DNA of 5,757 bases from Candidatus Thorarchaeota archaeon. GTDB taxonomy: Archaea; Asgardarchaeota; Thorarchaeia; Thorarchaeales; Thorarchaeaceae. Location: assembly GCA_018238825.1 (NCBI GenBank), contig JABCSP010000155.1, positions 1 through 5,757 on the forward strand, given 5' to 3'. The notes below the pieces were generated by a model. That model worked only from the letters and a program-made list of their open reading frames with translations, had not been told where the DNA came from and did no database searches. Positions 1 through 5,165 of the stretch are shown piece by piece (positions within the stretch are counted from its first letter, which is position 1; every line of letters begins with the position of its first letter). The position numbers and the translations under genes are program-made.

Positions 1-117
1 GAGTTTGACAAGTCTCAAGCAAAAGTGAGTCTTATTCTCAACAATCTTGAAGAGAGAGGTCTCGTAAGGCGTTTCCGAGAGGGTCGTGAGAACGTAGTAC
101 ATATCATGGAAGAATGA
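1..117 (+). CDS. Winged-helix transcriptional regulator, C-terminal fragment
   Basis: The frame is open from the first base to TGA at 115-117 and gives 38 residues, so the 5' part of the gene lies outside the window. The fragment reads as the end of a winged helix-turn-helix domain. A recognition helix (about residues 3-18, DKSQAKVSLILNNLEERG) is followed by a basic beta-wing (LVRRFREGRENVVHIME). The pattern 'S-x-A-x-V-S-x-x-L-x-x-L-E-x-x-G-L-V' is common in archaeal MarR-like and DUF7343-like regulators, some of which carry membrane segments further upstream that cannot be seen here. It lies 81 bp before the first operon gene on the same strand, but a promoter in that gap suggests separate transcription. 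Whether it regulates the downstream operon is not shown. DNA binding is likely; target and ligand are unknown. Confidence 0.72.
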   Translation, partial: EFDKSQAKVSLILNNLEERGLVRRFREGRENVVHIMEE

Positions 118-130
118 TATTTTTCATTTC
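118..130 (+). terminator. Possible oligo-T terminator after the winged-helix gene
   Basis: Directly after the TGA at 115-117 there is a T-rich run (five T at 120-124, then CATTTC). Archaeal RNA polymerase often terminates at short oligo-T tracts without a hairpin, so this is a plausible end for the upstream transcript. Nothing else in the sequence confirms it. Confidence 0.3.
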
Positions 131-136
131 GTTGAA

Positions 137-153
137 TCGAAAGCATTTATATC
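137..153 (+). promoter_or_regulatory. Archaeal BRE/TATA promoter of the methylmalonyl-CoA mutase operon
   Basis: TCGAAAGC (137-144) resembles a purine-rich BRE and TTTATATC (146-153) a TATA box. With usual archaeal spacing (about 25 nt from the box centre), transcription would start near 173-178. That leaves a leader of roughly 20-25 nt before the TTG at 199, enough to hold the Shine-Dalgarno motif at 188-193. The fit of box, leader and SD is the main support. It implies the operon is transcribed apart from the winged-helix gene. Confidence 0.6.
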
Positions 154-187
154 AACGCCGAGGTTTCTTGAGGTAAGTCATCAACCT

Positions 188-193
188 GAGGTG
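188..193 (+). promoter_or_regulatory. Shine-Dalgarno site that decides the TTG start of the small subunit
   Basis: GAGGTG lies 5 nt before the TTG at 199. The next in-frame candidate, ATG at 229, has no SD and would delete the conserved first beta-strand (KKIRVL), so TTG 199 is preferred. The same GAGGT core also occurs at 170-174, probably at or before the transcript start. Confidence 0.6.
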
Positions 194-198
194 AGTTC

Positions 199-600
199 TT
201 GAGTTCTTCTAAGAAGATACGCGTACTTATGGCAAAACCAGGCCTTGACGGACATGACCGTGGTGTGAAGATAGTAGCTAGAGCGCTTCGAGATGCTGGC
301 ATGGAAGTCATTTATACAGGACTTAGACAGACCCCTGAAATGGTAGTTCGTGCAGCTATTGATGAAGGAGTCCATTGTATCGGACTTAGCATTCTTAGCG
401 GTGCACATAATGCGCTATTTCCAAAGATAATGGAGCTATTAAAAGCAGAAGGCGCCGACGACATTTTAGTTACTGGTGGTGGTATTATTCCTGAAGATGA
501 TATCCCTGATTTGAAAAAGGCAGGAATTAGCGAGATTTTCGGTCCTGGTACACCACTGGATGATATTGTTGAGTACATCAAGGCCAATGTAAAATTGTAG
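199..600 (+). CDS. mcmA2: Methylmalonyl-CoA mutase small subunit (B12-binding)
   Basis: This 133-residue protein is a stand-alone cobalamin-binding domain, corresponding to the C-terminal domain of one-chain mutases. It holds adenosylcobalamin base-off/His-on and docks on the large subunit encoded two genes downstream. The B12 signature is complete: D17-x-H19-x-x-G22 (H19 as lower cobalt ligand), S64-x-L66, and the glycine-rich turn G93-G94-G95. The length is typical for split archaeal mutases. The start is TTG at 199, because an in-frame stop (TGA, 187-189) closes the frame upstream and GAGGTG at 188-193 is well placed. It is the first gene of a four-gene operon, 23 nt before the GTPase. The same fold is used by isobutyryl-, 2-hydroxyisobutyryl- and ethylmalonyl-CoA mutases, so specificity is inferred from the large subunit and the epimerase rather than from this chain. 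Confidence 0.93.
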   Translation: MSSSKKIRVLMAKPGLDGHDRGVKIVARALRDAGMEVIYTGLRQTPEMVVRAAIDEGVHCIGLSILSGAHNALFPKIMELLKAEGADDILVTGGGIIPEDDIPDLKKAGISEIFGPGTPLDDIVEYIKANVKL

Positions 601-611
601 CTCTAGGAAAA

Positions 612-616
612 GAGGT
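612..616 (+). promoter_or_regulatory. Shine-Dalgarno site for the TTG start of the GTPase gene
   Basis: GAGGT lies 7 nt before TTG 624. No other in-frame start codon lies between the preceding stop and this TTG, and the encoded N-terminus (SVAELIEGVLNQKRR) matches the usual MeaB helix, so this site supports TTG initiation. Confidence 0.55.
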
Positions 617-623
617 ACTTGAA

Positions 624-1583
624 TTGTCAGTCGCTGAACTAATTGAAGGAGTATTGAATCAAAAGAGGCGGTATCTTGCACGTCTCATTTCACTCATTGA
701 AAATGAGGATATTCGTGCACTAGAAGCACTCAGTCAGCTCTACAAACATACTGGCAAAGGTCACATCATTGGGGTTACTGGTCCACCTGGTTCTGGGAAG
801 AGTTCCTTGGTTACAAAATTAACAGCTGAGTTTAGAAAACGCTCTAAAACGATAGGGATAGTCTGTGTTGACCCGTCAAGCCCATTTACTGGAGGTGCTC
901 TACTTGGCGATAGAATCAGAATGCAGGAACATAGTCTTGACGATGAGGTCTATGTTCGTAGCATGGGGACTAGAGGTCACCTTGGAGGATTGGCGCGAGC
1001 TACATCCGATGCTGTTAGAGCCATAGATGCATTCGGAAAGGACATCATTTTCGTAGAAACTGTGGGAACCGGTCAATCCGAGGTTGAGGTTATTGATGTT
1101 GCTCATACCGTGATAGTGACAGATGTTCCTGGAAGTGGTGATGACATCCAAGCAATCAAAGCAGGCATCATGGAGATAGCTGATATTTTCGTTGTGAACA
1201 AAAGTGATCTTGCAGGAGCTGATAAGAAGGTCACAGAAATTAATGCAATGCTCGATATTGACCCAAGAGAACGAGCTTGGAGACCTCCAGTGGTTTTGAC
1301 AAATGCACGCACTGGGGATGGTATTCCTGAGCTGGTTGATAATATCTTAGCTCACCTTGAACATCTGAAAGAATCAGGTCTCTTACAAAAGAAGGGTCTC
1401 CAAAGAAGCAGAGATGAACTCCACGAGCTGATGAAATATAAATTAACCAAGGAGCTATCTCAAAAACTACAGGGTAAACCTGAATATGAAAAAGCAATCA
1501 AGATGATTGCTAAGAGAAAGCAGGACCCCTATACTGTTGCTGAACAATTGATTGCTGAATTCCTATTCAGTGAAACTAGGTGA
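624..1583 (+). CDS. meaB: MeaB/ArgK-family P-loop GTPase, mutase chaperone
   Basis: This 319-residue G3E-class GTPase has the family's normal length. MeaB (MMAA in humans) binds the mutase, uses GTP to gate loading of adenosylcobalamin, and protects or rescues the enzyme when the cofactor is inactivated. Visible parts in order: an N-terminal helical arm (about 1-45); Walker A, G53-PPGSG-K59-S60; the DPSSPFTGG segment with the following GDRIRM (83-100), typical of the family; the switch-like E145-TVGTGQSE stretch; PGSGDDIQAIKAGI (169-182); the guanine motif N192-K-S-D195; and a helical C-terminal dimerisation arm (about 255-319). All nucleotide-binding motifs are intact. The gene sits between the two mutase subunits, 23 nt after the first and 6 nt before the second, which makes the partner assignment strong. 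Older 'ArgK / LAO transport kinase' names for this family are misleading. The start is TTG with an SD at 612-616. Confidence 0.95.
   Translation: MSVAELIEGVLNQKRRYLARLISLIENEDIRALEALSQLYKHTGKGHIIGVTGPPGSGKSSLVTKLTAEFRKRSKTIGIVCVDPSSPFTGGALLGDRIRMQEHSLDDEVYVRSMGTRGHLGGLARATSDAVRAIDAFGKDIIFVETVGTGQSEVEVIDVAHTVIVTDVPGSGDDIQAIKAGIMEIADIFVVNKSDLAGADKKVTEINAMLDIDPRERAWRPPVVLTNARTGDGIPELVDNILAHLEHLKESGLLQKKGLQRSRDELHELMKYKLTKELSQKLQGKPEYEKAIKMIAKRKQDPYTVAEQLIAEFLFSETR
1578..1583 (+). promoter_or_regulatory. Shine-Dalgarno overlapping the meaB stop codon
   Basis: AGGTGA contains the meaB stop (TGA, 1581-1583) and lies 6 nt before ATG 1590 of the mutase large subunit. A ribosome finishing the GTPase would therefore sit on the ribosome-binding site of the next gene, an arrangement that favours translational coupling of chaperone and enzyme. 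Confidence 0.55.
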
Positions 1584-1589
1584 TTTTAC

Positions 1590-3257
1590 ATGGGAGATAA
1601 CAAAACTCTCCCCGCCGCTGTAAAGCGTTGGGATGAAAATACTGTTGCAAAAACCATTGGCAGATTTCCAGAGAGGCAGGAAACCTTTCTGACAATCTCT
1701 GGATTACCTGTCAATCGTCTTTATACTCCACTTGATACCAAGGATTTGGATTATGAAAAAGATCTTGGATTCCCTGGTGAATACCCCTTTACTAGAAATA
1801 TCCAACCGACTGGCTACAGAGGTCGATTATGGACAATGCGTCAGTATAGTGGTTTCGCGACTGCTAAAGAATCAAACGAACGATTTCAATTTCTCTTAGA
1901 TCAAGGTCAGACAGGTCTCTCAGTTGCCTTTGACCTACCCACTCAGATAGGATATGATTCTGATCATCCACTAGCTTTGGGTGAAGTTGGAAAAGTAGGT
2001 GTTGCAATAGATTCACTTGCTGACATGGAAGTTCTCTTTGATGGCATCCCATTAGACAAGGTTTCAACCTCGATGACAATCAATTCTGATGCCGTTGTAC
2101 TTCTTGCAATGTATATTGCAGTAGCTGAGAAACAAGGCGTGCCTATGGATAAATTACGAGGTACCATTCAAGGAGATATCTTGAAAGAGTATGTTGCACG
2201 TGGAACCTACATCTTTCCCCTGGGTCCCTCGATGCGACTGATTACTGACACCTTCAAGTTCTGTAGTGAGAAGATGCCTCTCTGGAATACGATTTCGATC
2301 TCGGGTTATCACATTCGTGAATCCGGGTCGACATCAGTGCAGGAGGTGGCATTTACCCTTGCTAATGGTATCGCATATGTGCAAGCAGCAATTGATGTGG
2401 GGCTCAATGTTGATGTTTTTGCATCACGACTCTCCTTCTTTTTCGGTTCTCATAGTGATTTTCTTGAGGAAATATGCAAGTTCCGTGCTGCACGGAGACT
2501 CTGGGCTAGGATTATGCGTGAACGATTCAAAGCAAAGAAAGATAGTTCCTGTAGAATGCGATTTCATACTCAAACTGCAGGCTGTACTTTGACAGCTCAG
2601 CAACCGGACAATAATATTGTGCGTGTCACACTTCAAGCACTTCAGGCAGTACTCGGTGGAACTCAATCGCTCCATACAAACTCAAGGGATGAAGCATTAT
2701 CCCTTCCAACAGAGGAATCAGTTCAGATAGCTCTTAGAACTCAACAGATTATTGGCTTTGAATCTGGTGTAGGCGATACAGTCGATCCTCTTGCTGGTTC
2801 TTATTATATTGAAAGCCTTACAAATGAGATTGAAAACAAGGCTATGGAATATATTCAGAAGATCGATGAAATGGGTGGTGCCCCCGCTGCAATTGAAAAA
2901 GGATACATTCAAAGAGAAATCCATGATGCGGCTTATTCATTCCAAAAGAGTATTGATTCCAACGAACGTATTGTCGTAGGTGTCAATAAATTCCAAGTTG
3001 ATGAAGAGCATAAATTCGATTATCTTCGTGTCAATCCTGAATCAGAGCGAAAGCAAATCGAACAACTTGAAACTCTACGAAAGACTCGAAATGATGGCAA
3101 AGTACAAACTGCACTGAAAGACCTTCGTCAAGGCGCTGAAGGTGATACCAATTTAGTACCTCTGATTCTTGAAGCTGTAAAGGTCTATGCGACACTTGGT
3201 GAAATATGCGGTGTCTTACGTGATGTCTTTGGAGAATACAAAGCAGCGGATTTGTAG
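1590..3257 (+). CDS. mcmA1: Methylmalonyl-CoA mutase large subunit (catalytic barrel)
   Basis: This 555-residue chain contains the TIM barrel and linker of an adenosylcobalamin-dependent acyl-CoA mutase but no B12 domain, which is supplied by the small subunit. It catalyses (R)-methylmalonyl-CoA <-> succinyl-CoA by radical rearrangement. Family landmarks include the LYTP and DLGFPGEYPFTR N-terminal arm (44-69), R79, RQY86 and AGQTGLSVAFDLPTQ-like core (107-119), T192-x-Q194, R204, SISGY240-H241, R280-L-S282, NNIVRV (341-346), GGTQSLHTNS (356-365), and a VYATLGEICGVLRDVFGEY end. By alignment to Propionibacterium MCM numbering (offset about 3), Y86 and R204 match Tyr89 and Arg207. These select the methylmalonyl carboxylate; isobutyryl- and hydroxyisobutyryl-CoA mutases have other residues there. 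Several nearby positions are non-consensus (G75, S166-D167, G195, L211, S279). The frame is intact. ATG 1590 has an SD overlapping the meaB stop. Confidence 0.92.
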   Translation: MGDNKTLPAAVKRWDENTVAKTIGRFPERQETFLTISGLPVNRLYTPLDTKDLDYEKDLGFPGEYPFTRNIQPTGYRGRLWTMRQYSGFATAKESNERFQFLLDQGQTGLSVAFDLPTQIGYDSDHPLALGEVGKVGVAIDSLADMEVLFDGIPLDKVSTSMTINSDAVVLLAMYIAVAEKQGVPMDKLRGTIQGDILKEYVARGTYIFPLGPSMRLITDTFKFCSEKMPLWNTISISGYHIRESGSTSVQEVAFTLANGIAYVQAAIDVGLNVDVFASRLSFFFGSHSDFLEEICKFRAARRLWARIMRERFKAKKDSSCRMRFHTQTAGCTLTAQQPDNNIVRVTLQALQAVLGGTQSLHTNSRDEALSLPTEESVQIALRTQQIIGFESGVGDTVDPLAGSYYIESLTNEIENKAMEYIQKIDEMGGAPAAIEKGYIQREIHDAAYSFQKSIDSNERIVVGVNKFQVDEEHKFDYLRVNPESERKQIEQLETLRKTRNDGKVQTALKDLRQGAEGDTNLVPLILEAVKVYATLGEICGVLRDVFGEYKAADL

Positions 3258-3259
3258 CA

Positions 3260-3264
3260 GGTGC
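3260..3264 (+). promoter_or_regulatory. Shine-Dalgarno site that selects the epimerase ATG
   Basis: AGGTG ends 5 nt before ATG 3270. An in-frame GTG at 3261 lies inside this motif and has no SD of its own upstream, so it is better read as part of the ribosome-binding site than as the start codon. Confidence 0.55.
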
Positions 3265-3269
3265 GAACA

Positions 3270-3680
3270 ATGACAGTAGAGAAAATTGACCACATAGGAA
3301 TTGCAGTAGAGAGTATTGAGAAATGGATTGGGTTCTACAGAGATGTTCTGGGTCTCGATTATAGTGGTTCTGAGGAGGTTCCTGAACAGAAGGTCCGTGT
3401 AGCTTTTCTTACCATAGGTGATAGTAAAATCGAGCTTCTTGAGCCAACATCTCAAGACAGTCCTATAGCAAAGTTTCTCGAGAAACGAGGTGGTGGAATC
3501 CATCATATTGCGATACAGGTAGATGATATTGATGCTGCTATTGCGCGTCATCTTGAAGCAGGTGCAAAGTTGATTGACAACAAGCCTCGAATTGGTGCAC
3601 ATAACATGAAAATCGTATTTATCCACCCGAAAACCTCAGGAGGCGTACTTATCGAACTCTGTGAACCCTTTCACTCCTGA
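3270..3680 (+). CDS. mce: Methylmalonyl-CoA epimerase (vicinal-oxygen-chelate fold)
   Basis: This 136-residue protein interconverts (S)- and (R)-methylmalonyl-CoA, so that carboxylation product and mutase substrate are connected. It is made of two babbabb-type halves of the glyoxalase/VOC superfamily. The N-terminal half begins KIDHIGIAV with H8 and contains KIELLEP (53-59). The second half begins GGGIHHIAIQVDD (74-86) with H79 and ends GGVLIELCEP with E129. H8, H79 and E129 are the expected metal ligands; the fourth is probably E55 or a neighbour. The PRIGAH segment (106-111) and the HPKxxGGVLIELCE end are highly typical of this epimerase rather than of other VOC enzymes. I chose ATG 3270 over GTG 3261 (which would add three residues) because AGGTG at 3260-3264 is well spaced and the family normally begins a few residues before KIDHIG. 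It is the last gene of the operon, 12 nt after the mutase. No strong terminator is visible after it. Confidence 0.93.
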   Translation: MTVEKIDHIGIAVESIEKWIGFYRDVLGLDYSGSEEVPEQKVRVAFLTIGDSKIELLEPTSQDSPIAKFLEKRGGGIHHIAIQVDDIDAAIARHLEAGAKLIDNKPRIGAHNMKIVFIHPKTSGGVLIELCEPFHS

Positions 3681-3726
3681 TGAATGATTCACTATGGCTA
3701 GCTCAAGTTGCGCAAAACAGCAAACT

Positions 3727-3742
3727 GCAAATGTTTATCTTA
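3727..3742 (+). promoter_or_regulatory. Probable archaeal promoter of the TPR gene
   Basis: The 101-bp gap after the epimerase contains GCAAATG followed by TTTATCTTA (3734-3742), a BRE/TATA-like pair. Start of transcription about 25 nt downstream would fall near 3760-3765, leaving a leader of about 20 nt that just contains the strong SD. A second AT-rich element, TAATATATT (3752-3760), is too close to the gene to be used together with that SD. The TPR gene is therefore probably transcribed independently of the mutase operon. Confidence 0.5.
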
Positions 3743-3768
3743 TTATTTACCTAATATATTACGTCAAA

Positions 3769-3774
3769 AGGAGG
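3769..3774 (+). promoter_or_regulatory. Strong Shine-Dalgarno of the TPR gene
   Basis: AGGAGG, 7 nt before ATG 3782, is the strongest ribosome-binding site in the window. It fixes the start of the small TPR protein and suggests efficient translation. Confidence 0.7.
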
Positions 3775-3781
3775 AACAAAA

Positions 3782-4060
3782 ATGTCTGAGACCCCAGTGT
3801 CTCGATACGATCTATATCGGTCGGCCAAAAGCCATGAGGCCAATGGACGATACGATGAAGCTCTAGAAGCATATGCCAACGCCATCAAAGTAAGTGCAGA
3901 TTATTGTCATGCTTGGTTTTACAAGAGTCGACTTCATTTCAATTTACACCAGTATAAAGAAGCACGAAGTTGTGCCAAGAAAGCACTTGAGCTAGCCCCC
4001 AGCTGGGAGAAACATATCCGCACCATAATCAAAAGCTGCGATCACCAGCTAAATTCCTGA
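3782..4060 (+). CDS. Small two-TPR-repeat protein, function unknown
   Basis: This 92-residue soluble protein consists almost entirely of tetratricopeptide repeats. Repeat 1 spans about residues 9-42, with A15, G22, Y24, A27, Y31 and A34 in TPR-like positions. Repeat 2 spans about 43-76, with W45, Y57, A60 and the closing 'ALELAPSW' that matches the A-x-x-L-x-P end of the motif. A basic capping helix follows (about 77-92). No signal peptide, membrane segment or catalytic domain is visible. TPR pairs bind peptides or other proteins, so a scaffold or adaptor role is the most that can be inferred. It has its own promoter and a strong SD, and converges with the threonine aldolase gene with 6 bp between stops, so no functional link to either neighbour is implied. 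Two repeats plus a cap is short for a TPR protein, but the gene appears complete. Confidence 0.82.
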   Translation: MSETPVSRYDLYRSAKSHEANGRYDEALEAYANAIKVSADYCHAWFYKSRLHFNLHQYKEARSCAKKALELAPSWEKHIRTIIKSCDHQLNS

Positions 4061-4074
4061 ATACAATCATTCAG
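4057..4074. terminator. Inverted repeat spanning two convergent stop codons
   Basis: CTGAAT (4057-4062) and ATTCAG (4069-4074) form a perfect 6-bp inverted repeat around a 6-nt loop. It covers the TGA of the TPR gene (4058-4060) and, on the other strand, the TGA of the threonine aldolase gene (4067-4069). Being symmetric, it could act at the 3' end of both transcripts. It is short and AT-rich and has no long T tract, so a terminator role is only a possibility. Confidence 0.3.
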
Positions 4075-5110
4075 ATCTCAGGATCCTATTGAGAACATTC
4101 GCGACCTTGACAACATCGTCACGGTCCACCATACGATTCAATACCATTCTAGTCCGTAATCCGTATCCACCATATACCAGAATACCATGTTTTCCAAGTT
4201 CCTCTGATAGTTTCATTGCATCAATGGGCAGATTATCTAATTCCAGAAATATGATATTGGTTTCTGGTTCTTCTATGATCAGGTTTGGAATATCCGAGAT
4301 ACTCTGATACAATAATTTAGCGTTATCATGGTCATCCTTCAATCGCGCAACCATTTTTTCAAGTGCAACAATCATTGGTGCCGCGATGATTCCTGCCTGA
4401 CGCATACCTCCACCTAACCTCTTCCTGATGCGATGGCTGTCATGTATGAACTCCTCAGTGCCTGCAATGATTGAGCCAACTGGTGCTGAGAGACCTTTAC
4501 TGAAACATATCTGAACTGTATCTACATCTTCAACAAGTTTCTTTGCTGGAATGTCTAATGCAACTGATGCATTGAATAAACGAGCTCCATCGCAGTGGAT
4601 TTTGAGTTCGTGTTCGCGGGCTACTGAGGTGAGATCTTTGACCTGTTTTGGAGTAGTGATTGTTCCACCTGCATAGTTGTGCGTATTCTCGATTACAAGC
4701 ATTGCTGTTTTTGCTAAGTGTGCATCATCTCGATTGATTGAAGCTTCAAGGGTTTCTGGAAGAATATACCCTCTCACACTCTTCACTGGTTTCGGAAATA
4801 GTCCACCCAGTGATGACATAGCACCTGCTTCAAAGAGAAAAGTATGGGATTTTTCCTCCACAACAATCTCATCACCACTTGATGCCTGAGCTAGAAGCGC
4901 GATGACATTTCCTTGAGTTCCAGAAGTAACCAGAAGCGCAGCTTCTTTCCCAAGGATTCGTGCAGCCTTTTCTTGAAGTTCATGAATGACCTTGTCTTCA
5001 CCAATCACATCGTCGCCTAATCTCCCTGATTTATGGGCCTGAACAATGGCTTCTATCATCTCATCAGTGGGTTGGGTGACTGTATCACTTCGCAAGTCAA
5101 TGGTCTTCAT
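4067..5110 (-). CDS. ltaE: Low-specificity L-threonine aldolase (PLP-dependent)
   Basis: This 347-residue fold-type I PLP enzyme cleaves L-threonine or L-allo-threonine to glycine and acetaldehyde and can act on related beta-hydroxy amino acids. It is cytosolic and normally a homotetramer. Landmarks are the family-typical start IDLRSDTVTQPT (4-15, with S8), the cofactor phosphate loop S63-GTQGN68, H89 (ring stacking, EKSHTF), H144 in IENTHNYAGG, HCDGARLFNA (172-181, with D174 and R177), the Schiff-base lysine K205 in CFSKGLSAPVGS, and RKRLGGGMRQAG (229-240). R321 near the C-terminus is the likely substrate-carboxylate arginine. The usual 'R-x-V-T-H' there reads RMVLN here. Length is normal. 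ATG 5108-5110 is the only possible start, since an in-frame TAA lies 15 nt upstream. There is no clear SD, so the message may be leaderless or co-transcribed with the hydrolase gene 55 bp upstream on the same strand. Confidence 0.93.
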   Translation of the reverse strand: MKTIDLRSDTVTQPTDEMIEAIVQAHKSGRLGDDVIGEDKVIHELQEKAARILGKEAALLVTSGTQGNVIALLAQASSGDEIVVEEKSHTFLFEAGAMSSLGGLFPKPVKSVRGYILPETLEASINRDDAHLAKTAMLVIENTHNYAGGTITTPKQVKDLTSVAREHELKIHCDGARLFNASVALDIPAKKLVEDVDTVQICFSKGLSAPVGSIIAGTEEFIHDSHRIRKRLGGGMRQAGIIAAPMIVALEKMVARLKDDHDNAKLLYQSISDIPNLIIEEPETNIIFLELDNLPIDAMKLSEELGKHGILVYGGYGLRTRMVLNRMVDRDDVVKVANVLNRILRSE

Positions 5111-5123
5111 AGTTCTGAGAAGA

Positions 5124-5142
5124 GATTATACTCCGATTTAGC
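5124..5142 (-). promoter_or_regulatory. Possible promoter elements for the threonine aldolase gene
   Basis: Read on the minus strand, the 55-bp gap between the hydrolase stop and the aldolase ATG contains GCTAAATC (ending near 5136) and AGTATAATC (5132-5124). The first has the distance needed for a transcript starting almost at the ATG, which would suit a leaderless mRNA given the missing SD. The second is the better TATA match but lies too close. The choice is unresolved, and read-through from the upstream gene is also possible. Confidence 0.3.
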
Positions 5143-5165
5143 CTTGTGGTTTGGTCGATGAACAG

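Noticed and set aside
118..198. A cobalamin riboswitch in the operon leader.
   Set aside because: The 81-bp gap is too short for the known B12 riboswitch, and no conserved B12-box-like sequence was seen.
2266..2592. A 108-codon plus-strand frame inside the mutase gene.
   Set aside because: It is a shifted reading of the conserved mutase barrel coding sequence and the translation looks random.
3261..3269. GTG at 3261 as the start of the epimerase.
   Set aside because: This GTG is part of the AGGTG ribosome-binding motif for ATG 3270, and has no SD of its own at a useful distance.
3216..3626. A 136-codon open frame on the minus strand opposite the epimerase gene.
   Set aside because: It is antisense to a clearly conserved epimerase, its translation shows no family motif and an odd Cys/Tyr-rich composition, and it has no SD or promoter.
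3661..3674. GTGAA-CCCT-TTCAC hairpin near the end of the epimerase gene as a terminator.
   Set aside because: It lies within the coding sequence, has only a 5-bp stem and is not followed by a T tract.
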